Made by a program: the position numbers and the translations under genes. Shown in pieces: positions 34,798-42,595 of a stretch of DNA of 56,879 nucleotides. Each line of letters begins with the position of its first letter. Positions within the stretch are counted from its first letter, which is position 1. The notes beneath the pieces were generated by a model. It saw only the letters and a program-made list of their open reading frames with translations. It was not told the origin of the DNA and ran no database searches. Source of the stretch: Lachnospiraceae bacterium (lineage in GTDB: Bacteria; Bacillota; Clostridia; Lachnospirales; Lachnospiraceae); NCBI GenBank assembly GCA_016301965.1, contig JAEDOO010000002.1, positions 1 to 56,879 of the forward strand, given 5' to 3'.

Positions 34798-36614
34798 CTT
34801 TTTTCTCCTAAATATGACAGAACCAGTCCGGTGGCCACAGCATTTCGCGGTCCTTCAATACCCCGGATATTTCCTCGGCCACAGACAATACGATACTCTG
34901 TAAAAGCTTCCATCAGCATTTCCGGAATTTCAAAATCCTGAGCCGATCCGCCCACAAGAACCACATTGGATACCTTTCGCAGATCATGATCCGGAGCAAC
35001 CTTTCTTAACGCGCGGAAGGCATTTGTCACAAACACTTTGCGTTTGGCTTCCCGGCGTACCTGAACGATCTTTTCCATCGGAATATCCTGTTCTATACGA
35101 ATCAGTCCGCTCTCCGTCAGAAGAACCACACGGCCATAAAATCGCGGATCAATGGAATCATCCACAAACGTCATCTGTCCATTTTCCATACGCATATGAA
35201 ACAGACTTTCTACCTTGGCCAGAGGATATTTTTTAATCTGTTCTGCCATATGACGGTCACCAAGCCCCAGCTCAGTCTCGATCAGCATGGAAACCAGTTC
35301 ACCGGCACCAGCCTGATGCGTCATCTTTACCTGACCGTCTGCAGATACAATGGCAGCATCAGTAGAACCTCCGCCCATATCCAGAATCGCCAGCGGAAGC
35401 TCGGTACCCGGTGTTGTGATGGCTCCGAGACTGGCCATAACAGCCTCCACGCCGGCCACTTCCACCTGCACTCCCAGCTCTTTTTGCAAACGCTGCGCAA
35501 TTTCCTGCATTGGCAGCTTCTGCGTCTTGACCATAGCCGCAATACCGACGGCTTTTTCAAGACATGTCTCGCCTGCCAGCGCGCCGGAAATCAATACCGG
35601 AGCCAGTGTGTCTACCGCAAGAATATCGGTAATACGGATATCTGCGGACGCAGACGAATCCACCTCACTCATGCCCTGGCGGATGCGGGAAAACATGTTT
35701 CCCACATTTGTGTTTTCCTGTCCCAAAATATCTGAAATCGTTCCGGCATCAGATATCTCTTTCATGATCCGATCTGCACCCTCATCCAGATTAATGGTAA
35801 AAGGATGTTCTGCCTGCACGTAGATCTCACCGGCAGGAAGAACATTCTCACGAACATTTCCTCCCGGTGTCTTAAGTACGACTGCGCTTCTTTTGCCGAT
35901 CAGACTCTTGGCAATCGGTGTGATGGCACGGGTCTCTTCCGCATTCAGGTGCAGCAAAGTGGCAATCCCATATGGATTGGACAGCATACGAATCGTCTGT
36001 CCGGCAAAAGCCACCTCAATTGCAGCTAAAACGCCATCGGGAAGTTTATCAATGCGGGCAACCTCATCAATGATCGGCATTTTCTTGTGCAGACGATTTT
36101 CTACAAGAACAGCTTCATCTGCCTGAAGAATAATACCAGCGATGTCCAGATCATCTGCTTTGGCATTGACAAGAGAAGCAATTTCTTCATAGGAGTGCTC
36201 TGAAGAAGCCGCCACAATGTACGGCACCCCCGGCTCTGCCCGGTCAATGTGTTCGATCCAGAGAATCTTTCCAACTGCCTGTCCCACACCTGCCGGTGTA
36301 GACGGATTATGTCCGATCATCGAAGAATCTGTAATGATGGTTTCCGTCAATGTCTCCATTGCGGTATCGCCAATTACCGGCGCTGCCTCATTCAGTCGAA
36401 GCAGAGAGATTTCATCTATATCTTTATTAATCCTGCTCATTGCCTTTTTTAAAGCCGTTTTTACGCCATGAACATTTGGAAGTGTTCCCTTGGTTCCTGT
36501 GGTAGAGCAGGATGCGCTGGTCAAAAAACTCAGTCTGCCGTCACTGCCGATTTCTCCGACACAGACCTCTGTTGTGGAATTTCCAATATCTACTCCAGCG
36601 ATGATATAACTCAA
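34794..36614 (-). CDS. pduG: Diol/glycerol dehydratase reactivase large subunit
   Basis: An ATP-dependent reactivating chaperone of the actin/Hsp70 fold, 606 residues (DdrA/PduG). The phosphate-1 loop IIAGVDIGNSTTEVCVGE is at the N-terminus, and the phosphate-2 motif ILDMGGGSTDAAIV lies near residue 415. The swivelling domain and the C-terminal RAEAKRKVF-like helix are present. Overlapping starts and stops with the small dehydratase subunit (before) and reactivase small subunit (after) indicate tight coupling. Confidence 0.94.
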   Translation of the reverse strand: MSYIIAGVDIGNSTTEVCVGEIGSDGRLSFLTSASCSTTGTKGTLPNVHGVKTALKKAMSRINKDIDEISLLRLNEAAPVIGDTAMETLTETIITDSSMIGHNPSTPAGVGQAVGKILWIEHIDRAEPGVPYIVAASSEHSYEEIASLVNAKADDLDIAGIILQADEAVLVENRLHKKMPIIDEVARIDKLPDGVLAAIEVAFAGQTIRMLSNPYGIATLLHLNAEETRAITPIAKSLIGKRSAVVLKTPGGNVRENVLPAGEIYVQAEHPFTINLDEGADRIMKEISDAGTISDILGQENTNVGNMFSRIRQGMSEVDSSASADIRITDILAVDTLAPVLISGALAGETCLEKAVGIAAMVKTQKLPMQEIAQRLQKELGVQVEVAGVEAVMASLGAITTPGTELPLAILDMGGGSTDAAIVSADGQVKMTHQAGAGELVSMLIETELGLGDRHMAEQIKKYPLAKVESLFHMRMENGQMTFVDDSIDPRFYGRVVLLTESGLIRIEQDIPMEKIVQVRREAKRKVFVTNAFRALRKVAPDHDLRKVSNVVLVGGSAQDFEIPEMLMEAFTEYRIVCGRGNIRGIEGPRNAVATGLVLSYLGEKR

Positions 36615-37003
36615 CGTAAGATTCCTCTCTTCTCGTATACTTCAGCAGCTTCCATGACCAGCTTTGCACAGTTTCTTGCATTATATTTTTCCAGAAGCTC
36701 CTGCGCCATCATCACAAGCTCCAGCTTAGTGGAACGATTTGGGCGAAGCTTATCATACATTTTCAGGATCACATCATCCGGTACATCCACAAGCTCAGCA
36801 GCACGTTCAAAATTCTTCTCCATCGGATCATTACCGACCTCTTTTGCCACCTGTCCCTGCGCCTTCAGCATTTCTTTGGAAATTTTGATGTCATCTGAAG
36901 AAACATGATCCTTCATCACTTCATCCAGTGTAATATCCGTTAATTTCTTACCGGTTTTGGATGTAATTCGTTCTTTTTCGTGTTCACCTAACGGGTACTG
37001 CAT
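36611..37003 (-). CDS. pduE: Diol/glycerol dehydratase small subunit
   Basis: The gamma subunit, 130 residues. It begins directly with QYPLGEHEKERITSKTGKKL, the core sequence. The roughly 20-residue amphipathic targeting helix that precedes this core in compartment-localised PduE is missing. The C-terminus (NCAKLVMEAAEVYEKRGIL) is normal. It starts four bases after the medium-subunit stop. Confidence 0.92.
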   Translation of the reverse strand: MQYPLGEHEKERITSKTGKKLTDITLDEVMKDHVSSDDIKISKEMLKAQGQVAKEVGNDPMEKNFERAAELVDVPDDVILKMYDKLRPNRSTKLELVMMAQELLEKYNARNCAKLVMEAAEVYEKRGILR

Positions 37004-37006
37004 TAC

Positions 37007-37681
37007 TTATCCCTCCCATTCAATACTGCCGACCTTAGGATCCAGCTGTTCTGTCTCTGCAATATGCATAAGAGCCGCTTTCACCTGATATTTCGGTCTT
37101 GACATCGGATCGTTGGTACAGGGAACAGGCACTACCTGCTCACCCTTTACATATTTCGCCGCATTTTTTCCGATCTTACGATATGTATCCAGAGTCATCA
37201 GCGGGGCCTGCGGGAAAAGCTCCAGGTTGGAAAGGGGATACAGATCCTTTTGATGGATAACCGTTGTTCCTTTGGACTGAATACCGATACCAATGCCGGA
37301 ACCTGAAAGCTTGGCTGCTTCCAATGCCATAAAGCAGACATCGGAGGTATCCAGGATTTTAACAACTCTGGAGACCATGCCTTCCTCTTCAATACCGGCT
37401 TTGACATTGCGAAGGACTTCATCCAGCGGAATACCGCAGATGGTGTTTTTGATTTCCCGCTGGAAAGCCGCGCCGACACCGATTACGACTTCCTTGGGGT
37501 CTGTGCCCTTCTTTGCTTTCGGGTATCCGGAATAATCCGATTTTTTTTCATTGATGCGATCACGTCCGGCCATAGACGGCACTTCATTAGAAGGAAGGGC
37601 AGCATCAGTCTTTGTCTGCTGTCCAATCTGAGCCAGAACAGCATTTGTAATCTGTTTAATTAACTCTTCACTAACCTGCAT
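37007..37681 (-). CDS. pduD: Diol/glycerol dehydratase medium subunit
   Basis: The beta subunit, 224 residues, which helps bind the cobalamin between alpha and beta chains. It opens with an amphipathic helix (QVSEELIKQITNAVLAQIG) and a polar linker of about 30 residues before the core (KEVVIGVGAAFQREIKNTI). In enteric PduD that helix and linker form the signal for entry into the microcompartment. The core motifs SGIGIGIQSKGTTVIHQKDL and LFPQAPL are intact. It follows the large subunit by 11 bases. Confidence 0.93.
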   Translation of the reverse strand: MQVSEELIKQITNAVLAQIGQQTKTDAALPSNEVPSMAGRDRINEKKSDYSGYPKAKKGTDPKEVVIGVGAAFQREIKNTICGIPLDEVLRNVKAGIEEEGMVSRVVKILDTSDVCFMALEAAKLSGSGIGIGIQSKGTTVIHQKDLYPLSNLELFPQAPLMTLDTYRKIGKNAAKYVKGEQVVPVPCTNDPMSRPKYQVKAALMHIAETEQLDPKVGSIEWEG

Positions 37682-37692
37682 GTCTCTACCTC

Positions 37693-39357
37693 CTAAATAT
37701 CCTGCGGATTGATGATGTGCGGGATCTTCTTGATTTCTTCCCAGCGCTCACCCTCTACGCGATAACCTGTTCCGGGGCCCATATAATCGTTTGGTGTATT
37801 GACACCGGAGAGAACATGAAATTCACGGTCAAGGATCGCCGCTGTCTGCATATAGTCTCCGATAACTCTCTGTTTTAGCATATTCAGTACATCCATGGCC
37901 ACATCTTCATAGCCTGACTCAGCCAGAGCTTTTACCACATCAACTCCGGTGATTCCGCGTTTCAGGACATCCTCTGCTGCCATCAGATCTGCTGTAACAT
38001 CACGGTCCAATGTATCCTTACTGCCATGAGCGTAAGTAACTGCCTCCACCTGCTCATCAGAAATCGGGGACAGTCCCAGCTGACGGAACACTGCCTGTAC
38101 AGCCTTTCCGGCCTTTCTTCTTACCCGGATCACCTCTTCCTCCGTTACCGGGCGAAGGCCGCCGTCTACCTGCATATCTCTCTGCATGACATTGTAATCG
38201 TCAAAATCCTCCGCATCGAAGTTGGAACCGGCAAACATATTGTCATAGTTTGGTTCTGCCGCATAACCGGAGAAGATAAAATCTGTTCCCGGGAAGAACT
38301 GCAGCATGGTTCTTGCGGTTCTTCGCATATCGGAATTAGAGAAGCTCTGGTCATTGGAGGATGCGCACTCCAAGCCAAGAAGCGCCGCTACGAGATTTTC
38401 ACTCATAACCTCACGAATACCGGCCGGTACAGCTCCGGCCACACCGATGCAGCTTACGGAACCGTTCTGAATGCCCTGGCTTCCTGCACCCTTTGTCACA
38501 TACAGGCAACGGCACTCAAGGTAAAGCATGGATTTTTTCTCACTGCTGCCCATCAGAACCTCTGAACCGGAACCGGAGGTAAAGCGCACCTTCAATCCTC
38601 TGGAAGCATAGGCAGAATTTAAAAATGCTTTGGAATACGGTGTGTCGTCACCATCGATAAATACCTTTTCTGTGCCGTATACGGACAGTGTCTCTGCATA
38701 TGTAGTCAGGCCACGGATGCCAAGCTCCAGCTCTGTGGCCTCCTCAGCGGAACACTGTGTCAGTACACCCGGACGGCCAACCTGGGAACCGATCAGCAGT
38801 GCCATGGCACTTAAGGGTGCGTATCTGGCCACGCCCATGGTAGTCTCTTCTTCTGCGAATCCACGAAGAGCACCCTCAGCGGCATCGGCAGCGATCTGTA
38901 CCGGATCATCCTTCAGGTTCGTGATATGGGCCTGATTACCCGGTGTTCTTCTGGCACGGATCTTCTGCATACCCATCATCAATTCGACAACATTCAGATA
39001 ATTCATGACCTCTGCCATCTTCGCCGGTGTGATACCGGAAATCAGCTCGAGGATCTCTTTTCTGGATACATGAATATCCACGATCATTCGGGCGATCTCC
39101 AGAGACGGTACGCTCATGGATTTTTCTGTTCTTTCAATATTAATTGCATAGTCTGCGATAAACTGGTCGATAAAGTCAAAATCCTCACGCTTCTTTCCGT
39201 CCAGTTCAACAATTTTTCCATCCTGCACTTTTACGGATGGTGTAGGATCGTACGGGCTTTTCATTGCCACAAATCCCATCTCCGGCCATTCGTTGATATA
39301 CCCATCCAGATTGACCGGGCGATTGTCCAGTGTTTCAATTCTTTTTGATCTTTTCAT
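37693..39357 (-). CDS. pduC: Diol/glycerol dehydratase large subunit
   Basis: The catalytic alpha subunit of a coenzyme B12-dependent radical enzyme. It dehydrates 1,2-propanediol to propanal or glycerol to 3-hydroxypropanal. 554 residues, the family length, with a complete TIM-barrel core (TPGNQAHITN; RYAPLSAMALLIG; FTSGSGSEVLMG; CASSNDQSFSNSDMRRTART). Diol and glycerol forms cannot be told apart by eye. It is the first gene of the operon. No aldehyde dehydrogenase, alcohol dehydrogenase or compartment shell gene is nearby, so aldehyde disposal must be encoded elsewhere. Confidence 0.95.
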   Translation of the reverse strand: MKRSKRIETLDNRPVNLDGYINEWPEMGFVAMKSPYDPTPSVKVQDGKIVELDGKKREDFDFIDQFIADYAINIERTEKSMSVPSLEIARMIVDIHVSRKEILELISGITPAKMAEVMNYLNVVELMMGMQKIRARRTPGNQAHITNLKDDPVQIAADAAEGALRGFAEEETTMGVARYAPLSAMALLIGSQVGRPGVLTQCSAEEATELELGIRGLTTYAETLSVYGTEKVFIDGDDTPYSKAFLNSAYASRGLKVRFTSGSGSEVLMGSSEKKSMLYLECRCLYVTKGAGSQGIQNGSVSCIGVAGAVPAGIREVMSENLVAALLGLECASSNDQSFSNSDMRRTARTMLQFFPGTDFIFSGYAAEPNYDNMFAGSNFDAEDFDDYNVMQRDMQVDGGLRPVTEEEVIRVRRKAGKAVQAVFRQLGLSPISDEQVEAVTYAHGSKDTLDRDVTADLMAAEDVLKRGITGVDVVKALAESGYEDVAMDVLNMLKQRVIGDYMQTAAILDREFHVLSGVNTPNDYMGPGTGYRVEGERWEEIKKIPHIINPQDI

Positions 39358-39399
39358 TTTATTCCGCTCCCTGTGGATACTTCAATCTACATATTTCTT

Positions 39400-39428
39400 A
39401 TTATACATCAAGTATGCTGTAATAGCAA
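39400..39428 (-). promoter_or_regulatory. Dehydratase operon promoter
   Basis: Minus strand TTGCTA (39423-39428), a 17-base spacer and TATAAT (39400-39405), giving a leader of about 36 bases. Just upstream is GAATGC-TTGTTTCAA-GAATGC (about 39433-39453), a direct repeat around a small dyad that could bind a regulator. The leader is too short for a cobalamin riboswitch. The rest of 39429-39531 is A/T-rich with nothing recognised. Confidence 0.6.
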
Positions 39429-39531
39429 TGCATTCTTGAAACAAGCATTCACAAAACCACATATTATTTTTGGAAACATCACATAATATCACATTTTTTC
39501 ACCCTGCAAAGCAGTATTTTTCTGTTTTTAC

Positions 39532-39564
39532 AAAAAATCCCCGCTGGAACCGTTCCACCGGGAA
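39532..39564 (-). terminator. Terminator after the PHP gene and micro-ORF
   Basis: TCCCGGTGGAA and TTCCAGCGGGGA pair with one bulge, followed on the minus strand by TTTTTTG. It begins 23 bases after the stop of the 28-codon ORF. Confidence 0.8.
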
Positions 39565-39586
39565 TTATCAGTGATATATTCTGTCG

Positions 39587-39673
39587 TTATGCGATTTCTT
39601 CTACCTTGATTTTAAGTTTTTCCACCTCATGTTCAAGCACATTTACTCTGACAGATAACATCTCTTTATCCAT
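39587..39673 (-). CDS. 28-residue coiled-coil micro-ORF
   Basis: The ORF runs from ATG 39673 to TAA, 25 bases after the PHP gene stop and just before a terminator, so it has the position of a last small gene. The peptide starts MDKEMLSVRVNVLEHEVEK. Hydrophobic residues fall at 6, 10, 13, 17, 20, 24 and 27, a flawless 4-3 heptad spacing with charged residues elsewhere, so it should form a coiled coil. The ribosome site is weak (TTAGG region), the main doubt. The function is unknown; it could pair with itself or with a coiled coil of another protein. Confidence 0.5.
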   Translation of the reverse strand: MDKEMLSVRVNVLEHEVEKLKIKVEEIA

Positions 39674-39697
39674 GTTTTCATTGCCTAATTTCTAATC

Positions 39698-40558
39698 TCA
39701 AAAATATACAACATGCTGTTTCAGTTTCGTCCAAAGCTCATATGGCACCGCCAGATTGCCCCGTCCGGTTCCCAGATCAATATCCGGTTTATTACTTCCA
39801 TGAAAGTCCGAACCACCTGTGATACAGAGCTTATGTTTTCTGGCCAACTGACGCACACAGGACTCATCAAGCCATCGATAGGTAGAATATATTGCTTCGA
39901 TCCCGTCAAGTCCCTGCAGTTTCAATACCGCCACCAGCTGATCAATTTCGTCGTTTGAAAGATGATACAGCATGGGATGCGCAAGTACAGCCAGGCCTCC
40001 GGCCTGATGGATCAAATCCACGGCCTGCTGCGGAGAAACCTTCTCCCTGGGCACATAGCAAGGGGCATGATCACCCACATAACGCTCAAATGCTTCCGAC
40101 ATTTTCTTTACATAACCATGATTCACAAGATATCTCGCGAAATTTGCTCTGGTCCATACAGCTTCCGGAAATTCTTCTCTCATTTTTTCATAGGTTATAT
40201 CTATATGAGCTTCCTGCATTCTGGCAATCATTTTACGATTACGGATATCACGGCTGTCCCTGAATTCAGTAAGCGCACTGACAAATGCCGGATCCTGCCA
40301 GTCAATGTCCATCCCCAGAACATGAACATCCCGTCCTTTATAATTCGTAGAAAACTCCAATCCCGGTATAAGCTCCAGTCCAAACTGTTTCGCTGCTTCC
40401 ATTGCCTCTGCTATTCCGCTGATTGTATCATGATCCGTCAGCGCCATTGCCGCCAGTCCTTTTTCGGCAGCGTAAGCAACCAGCTGCGTTGGTGTCAGTG
40501 TTCCATCAGAACAGCTGGAATGTACATGCAGGTCAATATATTTATCACTCATAGTCAT
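39698..40558 (-). CDS. PHP-domain metal-dependent phosphoesterase
   Basis: 286 residues of the PHP family related to YciV/RNase AM. Metal ligands are visible in order: DLHVHSSCSDG (HxH), ALTDHDT, PGLEFS, LAHPML and GGSDFHG near the end. Members hydrolyse 3',5'-bisphosphonucleotides or trim 5' ends of RNA; which applies here is unknown. ATG 40558 has AAGGAG seven bases upstream. It is followed by the 28-codon ORF and a terminator. Confidence 0.88.
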   Translation of the reverse strand: MTMSDKYIDLHVHSSCSDGTLTPTQLVAYAAEKGLAAMALTDHDTISGIAEAMEAAKQFGLELIPGLEFSTNYKGRDVHVLGMDIDWQDPAFVSALTEFRDSRDIRNRKMIARMQEAHIDITYEKMREEFPEAVWTRANFARYLVNHGYVKKMSEAFERYVGDHAPCYVPREKVSPQQAVDLIHQAGGLAVLAHPMLYHLSNDEIDQLVAVLKLQGLDGIEAIYSTYRWLDESCVRQLARKHKLCITGGSDFHGSNKPDIDLGTGRGNLAVPYELWTKLKQHVVYF

Positions 40559-40668
40559 GCATCTTCTCCTTTATCCTATCTCAACCCCGCCAAAAGAAAG
40601 AGGAATACCCCTTTCCGTATCTGAACAGTAACCCATTTCCTTCTTTCTGCAAAAAATCAAATTAAGCA

Positions 40669-40697
40669 TTGACATTGTATCACAGCTTAGATATAAT
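40669..40697 (+). promoter_or_regulatory. Perfect consensus promoter without an ORF
   Basis: TTGACA (40669-40674), exactly 17 bases, then TATAAT (40692-40697). It points to the tRNA gene 140 bases downstream; no ORF or terminator lies between. It is either an upstream tRNA promoter or the promoter of an unseen small RNA. Confidence 0.6.
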
Positions 40698-40791
40698 AAG
40701 CAACGGTTACGAGATCTGGCACTTGTTTTTTCATGGAAATTGTTTGAAAAGTACAAAAAAAATAAATTTTTAAAAAAAATTAAAAAAGTAC

Positions 40792-40820
40792 TTGCAATTT
40801 AAAACAATATAGTGTATAGT
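40792..40820 (+). promoter_or_regulatory. tRNA-Glu promoter
   Basis: TTGCAA (40792-40797), a 17-base spacer and TATAGT (40815-40820), 18 bases before the tRNA. A/T-tracts at 40755-40788 directly upstream resemble an UP element for strong stable-RNA transcription. Confidence 0.75.
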
Positions 40821-40837
40821 AACAATGTAATCGCTAA

Positions 40838-40909
40838 GGCAACTTGGTCAAGGGGTTAAGACGTCGCCCTCTCACGGCGAAAACAGGGGTTCGATTCCCC
40901 TAGTTGCTG
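40838..40909 (+). tRNA. tRNA-Glu (anticodon CTC)
   Basis: A complete cloverleaf. The acceptor GGCAACT pairs with AGTTGCT (first pair G-U), with discriminator G at 40909. The D arm is GTC/GAC. The anticodon stem TCGCC/GGCGA has the loop CTCTCAC, giving CTC, which reads GAG. The T arm is AGGGG/CCCCT with TTCGATT. CCA is not encoded. The length of 72 is normal for tRNA-Glu. A terminator follows at once, so it is a single-gene unit. Confidence 0.93.
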
Positions 40910-40911
40910 CT

Positions 40912-40944
40912 AAAAAACTCGGATTTTTTTTCCGGGTTTTTTGT
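40912..40944. terminator. Bidirectional terminator of tRNA-Glu and the pilus operon
   Basis: AAAACTCGGA and TCCGGGTTTT form a stem flanked by A and T runs on both strands. It ends the tRNA transcript on the plus strand and the pilus operon on the minus strand. Confidence 0.8.
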
Positions 40945-41002
40945 TTTTCTATTTTTTTGCATATCACCTATCATGGATACGGCGATATGGTTTTTCTCGT
41001 TC

Positions 41003-41101
41003 TTATTGTTCTGGCATGATCTGATGTTTCTTACAGGCAAGTCTGTCTTTTTCCAGCAGTTCCGGTATTTCTTTCCTTTTATTTTTCTTGGACTCATCCA
41101 T
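41003..41101 (-). CDS. 32-residue basic micro-ORF at the end of the pilus operon
   Basis: The ORF runs from ATG 41101, 32 bases after the last sortase stop, to TAA at 41003. An AAAGGG ribosome site is spaced correctly. The peptide (MDESKKNKRKEIPELL...) is Lys-rich with one amphipathic helix (PELLEKDRLACKKH). It resembles nothing I know. It may be a real small gene or a chance frame; the ribosome site and the position before the shared terminator favour it slightly. Confidence 0.35.
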   Translation of the reverse strand: MDESKKNKRKEIPELLEKDRLACKKHQIMPEQ

Positions 41102-41133
41102 TTTATCCCTTTACTTTCCTGTATCTGTCTGCA

Positions 41134-41736
41134 TCATTGTTCACTCTCTGCACGATCACAAAATACGGTTACCCTGGTTTTGCCGCCGTAAGTGCAGGTA
41201 TAAAGCACCAGATCGTATCCGCTTTTTTCCACTTCATCCACAAGCGTTGGATCCAGCACCTCGGTTTTCGCCACCGTATACTGATTGACGATTCCCTCCA
41301 TATCGGTAAATACCACCGTATCCCCCGGTACAAGCTCTTTCAACTTTCCAAAATGCGCCTCATAATTATGTGCAGCTATCACAAGATTATCCGTCCGGGA
41401 TGAGCCAAACTGACGGCAGGGAGCAATTTTTAACCTGGCATAGTCCCACTGCGCCATTACCGGCAGCTCTATTTTTATGCCAGAGATAGAAATATACCCC
41501 ACATAGCCATAACCATCGATCTGTGTCACCGGCATTTCCGGATCCAGCGCTTTCTTAGGCTCGTCCTGACTGGTTTCCTGCGTATGTTGAATCTGCTCCC
41601 GGATATCTTTTGTTACTTCCTCCGCCTCTTCGCCAGCTCTCTGATCCTCACTGCGATTGTGCCCAAACAGGAATAGCGCTGACAGAATCAGCGCCGTTCC
41701 CAGCAGGACACAAAATGTACCTGATATTTTACGCAT
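41134..41736 (-). CDS. Sortase (second sortase of the pilus operon)
   Basis: A membrane-anchored transpeptidase, 200 residues: an N-terminal hydrophobic segment (8-25), a charged linker, then the sortase barrel. Catalytic residues are His123 in VIAAHNY, Cys181 in LYTCTYGG and Arg188 in KTRVTVF. The class is uncertain: size and motif fit small class A/D-like sortases rather than class B. Its start overlaps the minor pilin stop by eight bases. By analogy with FCT pili, this enzyme may anchor the finished pilus or the minor pilin to the wall. Confidence 0.87.
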   Translation of the reverse strand: MRKISGTFCVLLGTALILSALFLFGHNRSEDQRAGEEAEEVTKDIREQIQHTQETSQDEPKKALDPEMPVTQIDGYGYVGYISISGIKIELPVMAQWDYARLKIAPCRQFGSSRTDNLVIAAHNYEAHFGKLKELVPGDTVVFTDMEGIVNQYTVAKTEVLDPTLVDEVEKSGYDLVLYTCTYGGKTRVTVFCDRAESEQ

Positions 41737-42595
41737 GATCAGTGTTCCTCTTTCTGCCCAGCAGTATACCGGCCAGAATCAGCAGAAGACCCAAACCTGC
41801 CATCACAGGAACCGGCCAGTTCAGCTGACCTGTCTGAATCAGAGATTCCGTATTCCGGATTGTAACCATATCCCCTTTGCGGCTGTAGCTGGCTTTATAG
41901 CCCTTTGGAATATTGATCTCCTTCACCTGCCAGTCATGATCATCTCCCGCCTCCAGATCGTCCCATGTATGTTTCCAGTTGTTCCAGTCACCCAGAGTCA
42001 CTGTCTCTATCACTTCATCCCCGTCCAGAAGCTGAACCGTTACGGAAGAAGGACGGTTTTTGCCATTGTCCGACCATTGCTTTTTCACCGTCAGGGTGGT
42101 TGTCTCCGGCTCCGGGGTTACCGCATATGTATTGACAAACTCCATGGTCTGCTTTTTGCTTTCCATCTGTGCGTCCGTATGCGCCGCTGCCACTGCCTCC
42201 AGAGTGCCCTTTTCCCCATTGGTTACAGATACCCGGACATAATACACCGTATCGTCATAAGTGCATTTTTTATTGGTTCCCGGAATCTGTTGTACCGTAT
42301 AGCTGTATACGCCGGGCGTAATGTAGCTGATGGCCGGAAAAGTGACCCTTGCATTACCTTTCACGGTGATATCACATTCCTCCTCAAATCCCTCCGGCAT
42401 GGGTGTCTGGCTGTCCGCCGGTGCCAGCCGAAGGATAAAGCTTTCCGCTTCCTCCGGAAGTTCTCCGGTCAGCTTGATACTGACGGGAATCTCCACCACA
42501 GCCTTTCCCGCAGCAAAAACACCAAGCGGCATTGCGGCCAGGCACAACAGCATAAAAAGGACTGCCGCCGAAATCTTTTTTATCATTTTCTTCAT
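41729..42595 (-). CDS. Minor (basal) pilin with a sortase signal, FctB-like position
   Basis: 288 residues. Signal peptide about 1-29. An N-terminal pilin isopeptide-type domain (30-155) ends with FVNTY. A Cna-B domain (165-255) carries the isopeptide set: Lys in LTVKKQW, Glu in WQVKEI and Asn in TIRNTE. The C-terminal sorting signal is LIQTGQLNWP, then a hydrophobic segment and RKR tail. The motif differs from those of the other two surface proteins here, suggesting a different sortase. It overlaps the class B sortase stop as ATGA. The position corresponds to fctB of streptococcal FCT loci, the pilus base. Confidence 0.85.
   Translation of the reverse strand: MKKMIKKISAAVLFMLLCLAAMPLGVFAAGKAVVEIPVSIKLTGELPEEAESFILRLAPADSQTPMPEGFEEECDITVKGNARVTFPAISYITPGVYSYTVQQIPGTNKKCTYDDTVYYVRVSVTNGEKGTLEAVAAAHTDAQMESKKQTMEFVNTYAVTPEPETTTLTVKKQWSDNGKNRPSSVTVQLLDGDEVIETVTLGDWNNWKHTWDDLEAGDDHDWQVKEINIPKGYKASYSRKGDMVTIRNTESLIQTGQLNWPVPVMAGLGLLLILAGILLGRKRNTDHA

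Noticed and set aside
39358..39531. Cobalamin riboswitch ahead of the dehydratase operon
   Set aside because: The predicted leader is about 36 bases and there is no B12-box-like sequence.
40900..41097. 65-residue Lys/Asn-rich frame between tRNA-Glu and the sortase
   Set aside because: Runs through the bidirectional terminator into the tRNA, and lacks a ribosome site; the 32-codon frame beside it is more plausible.
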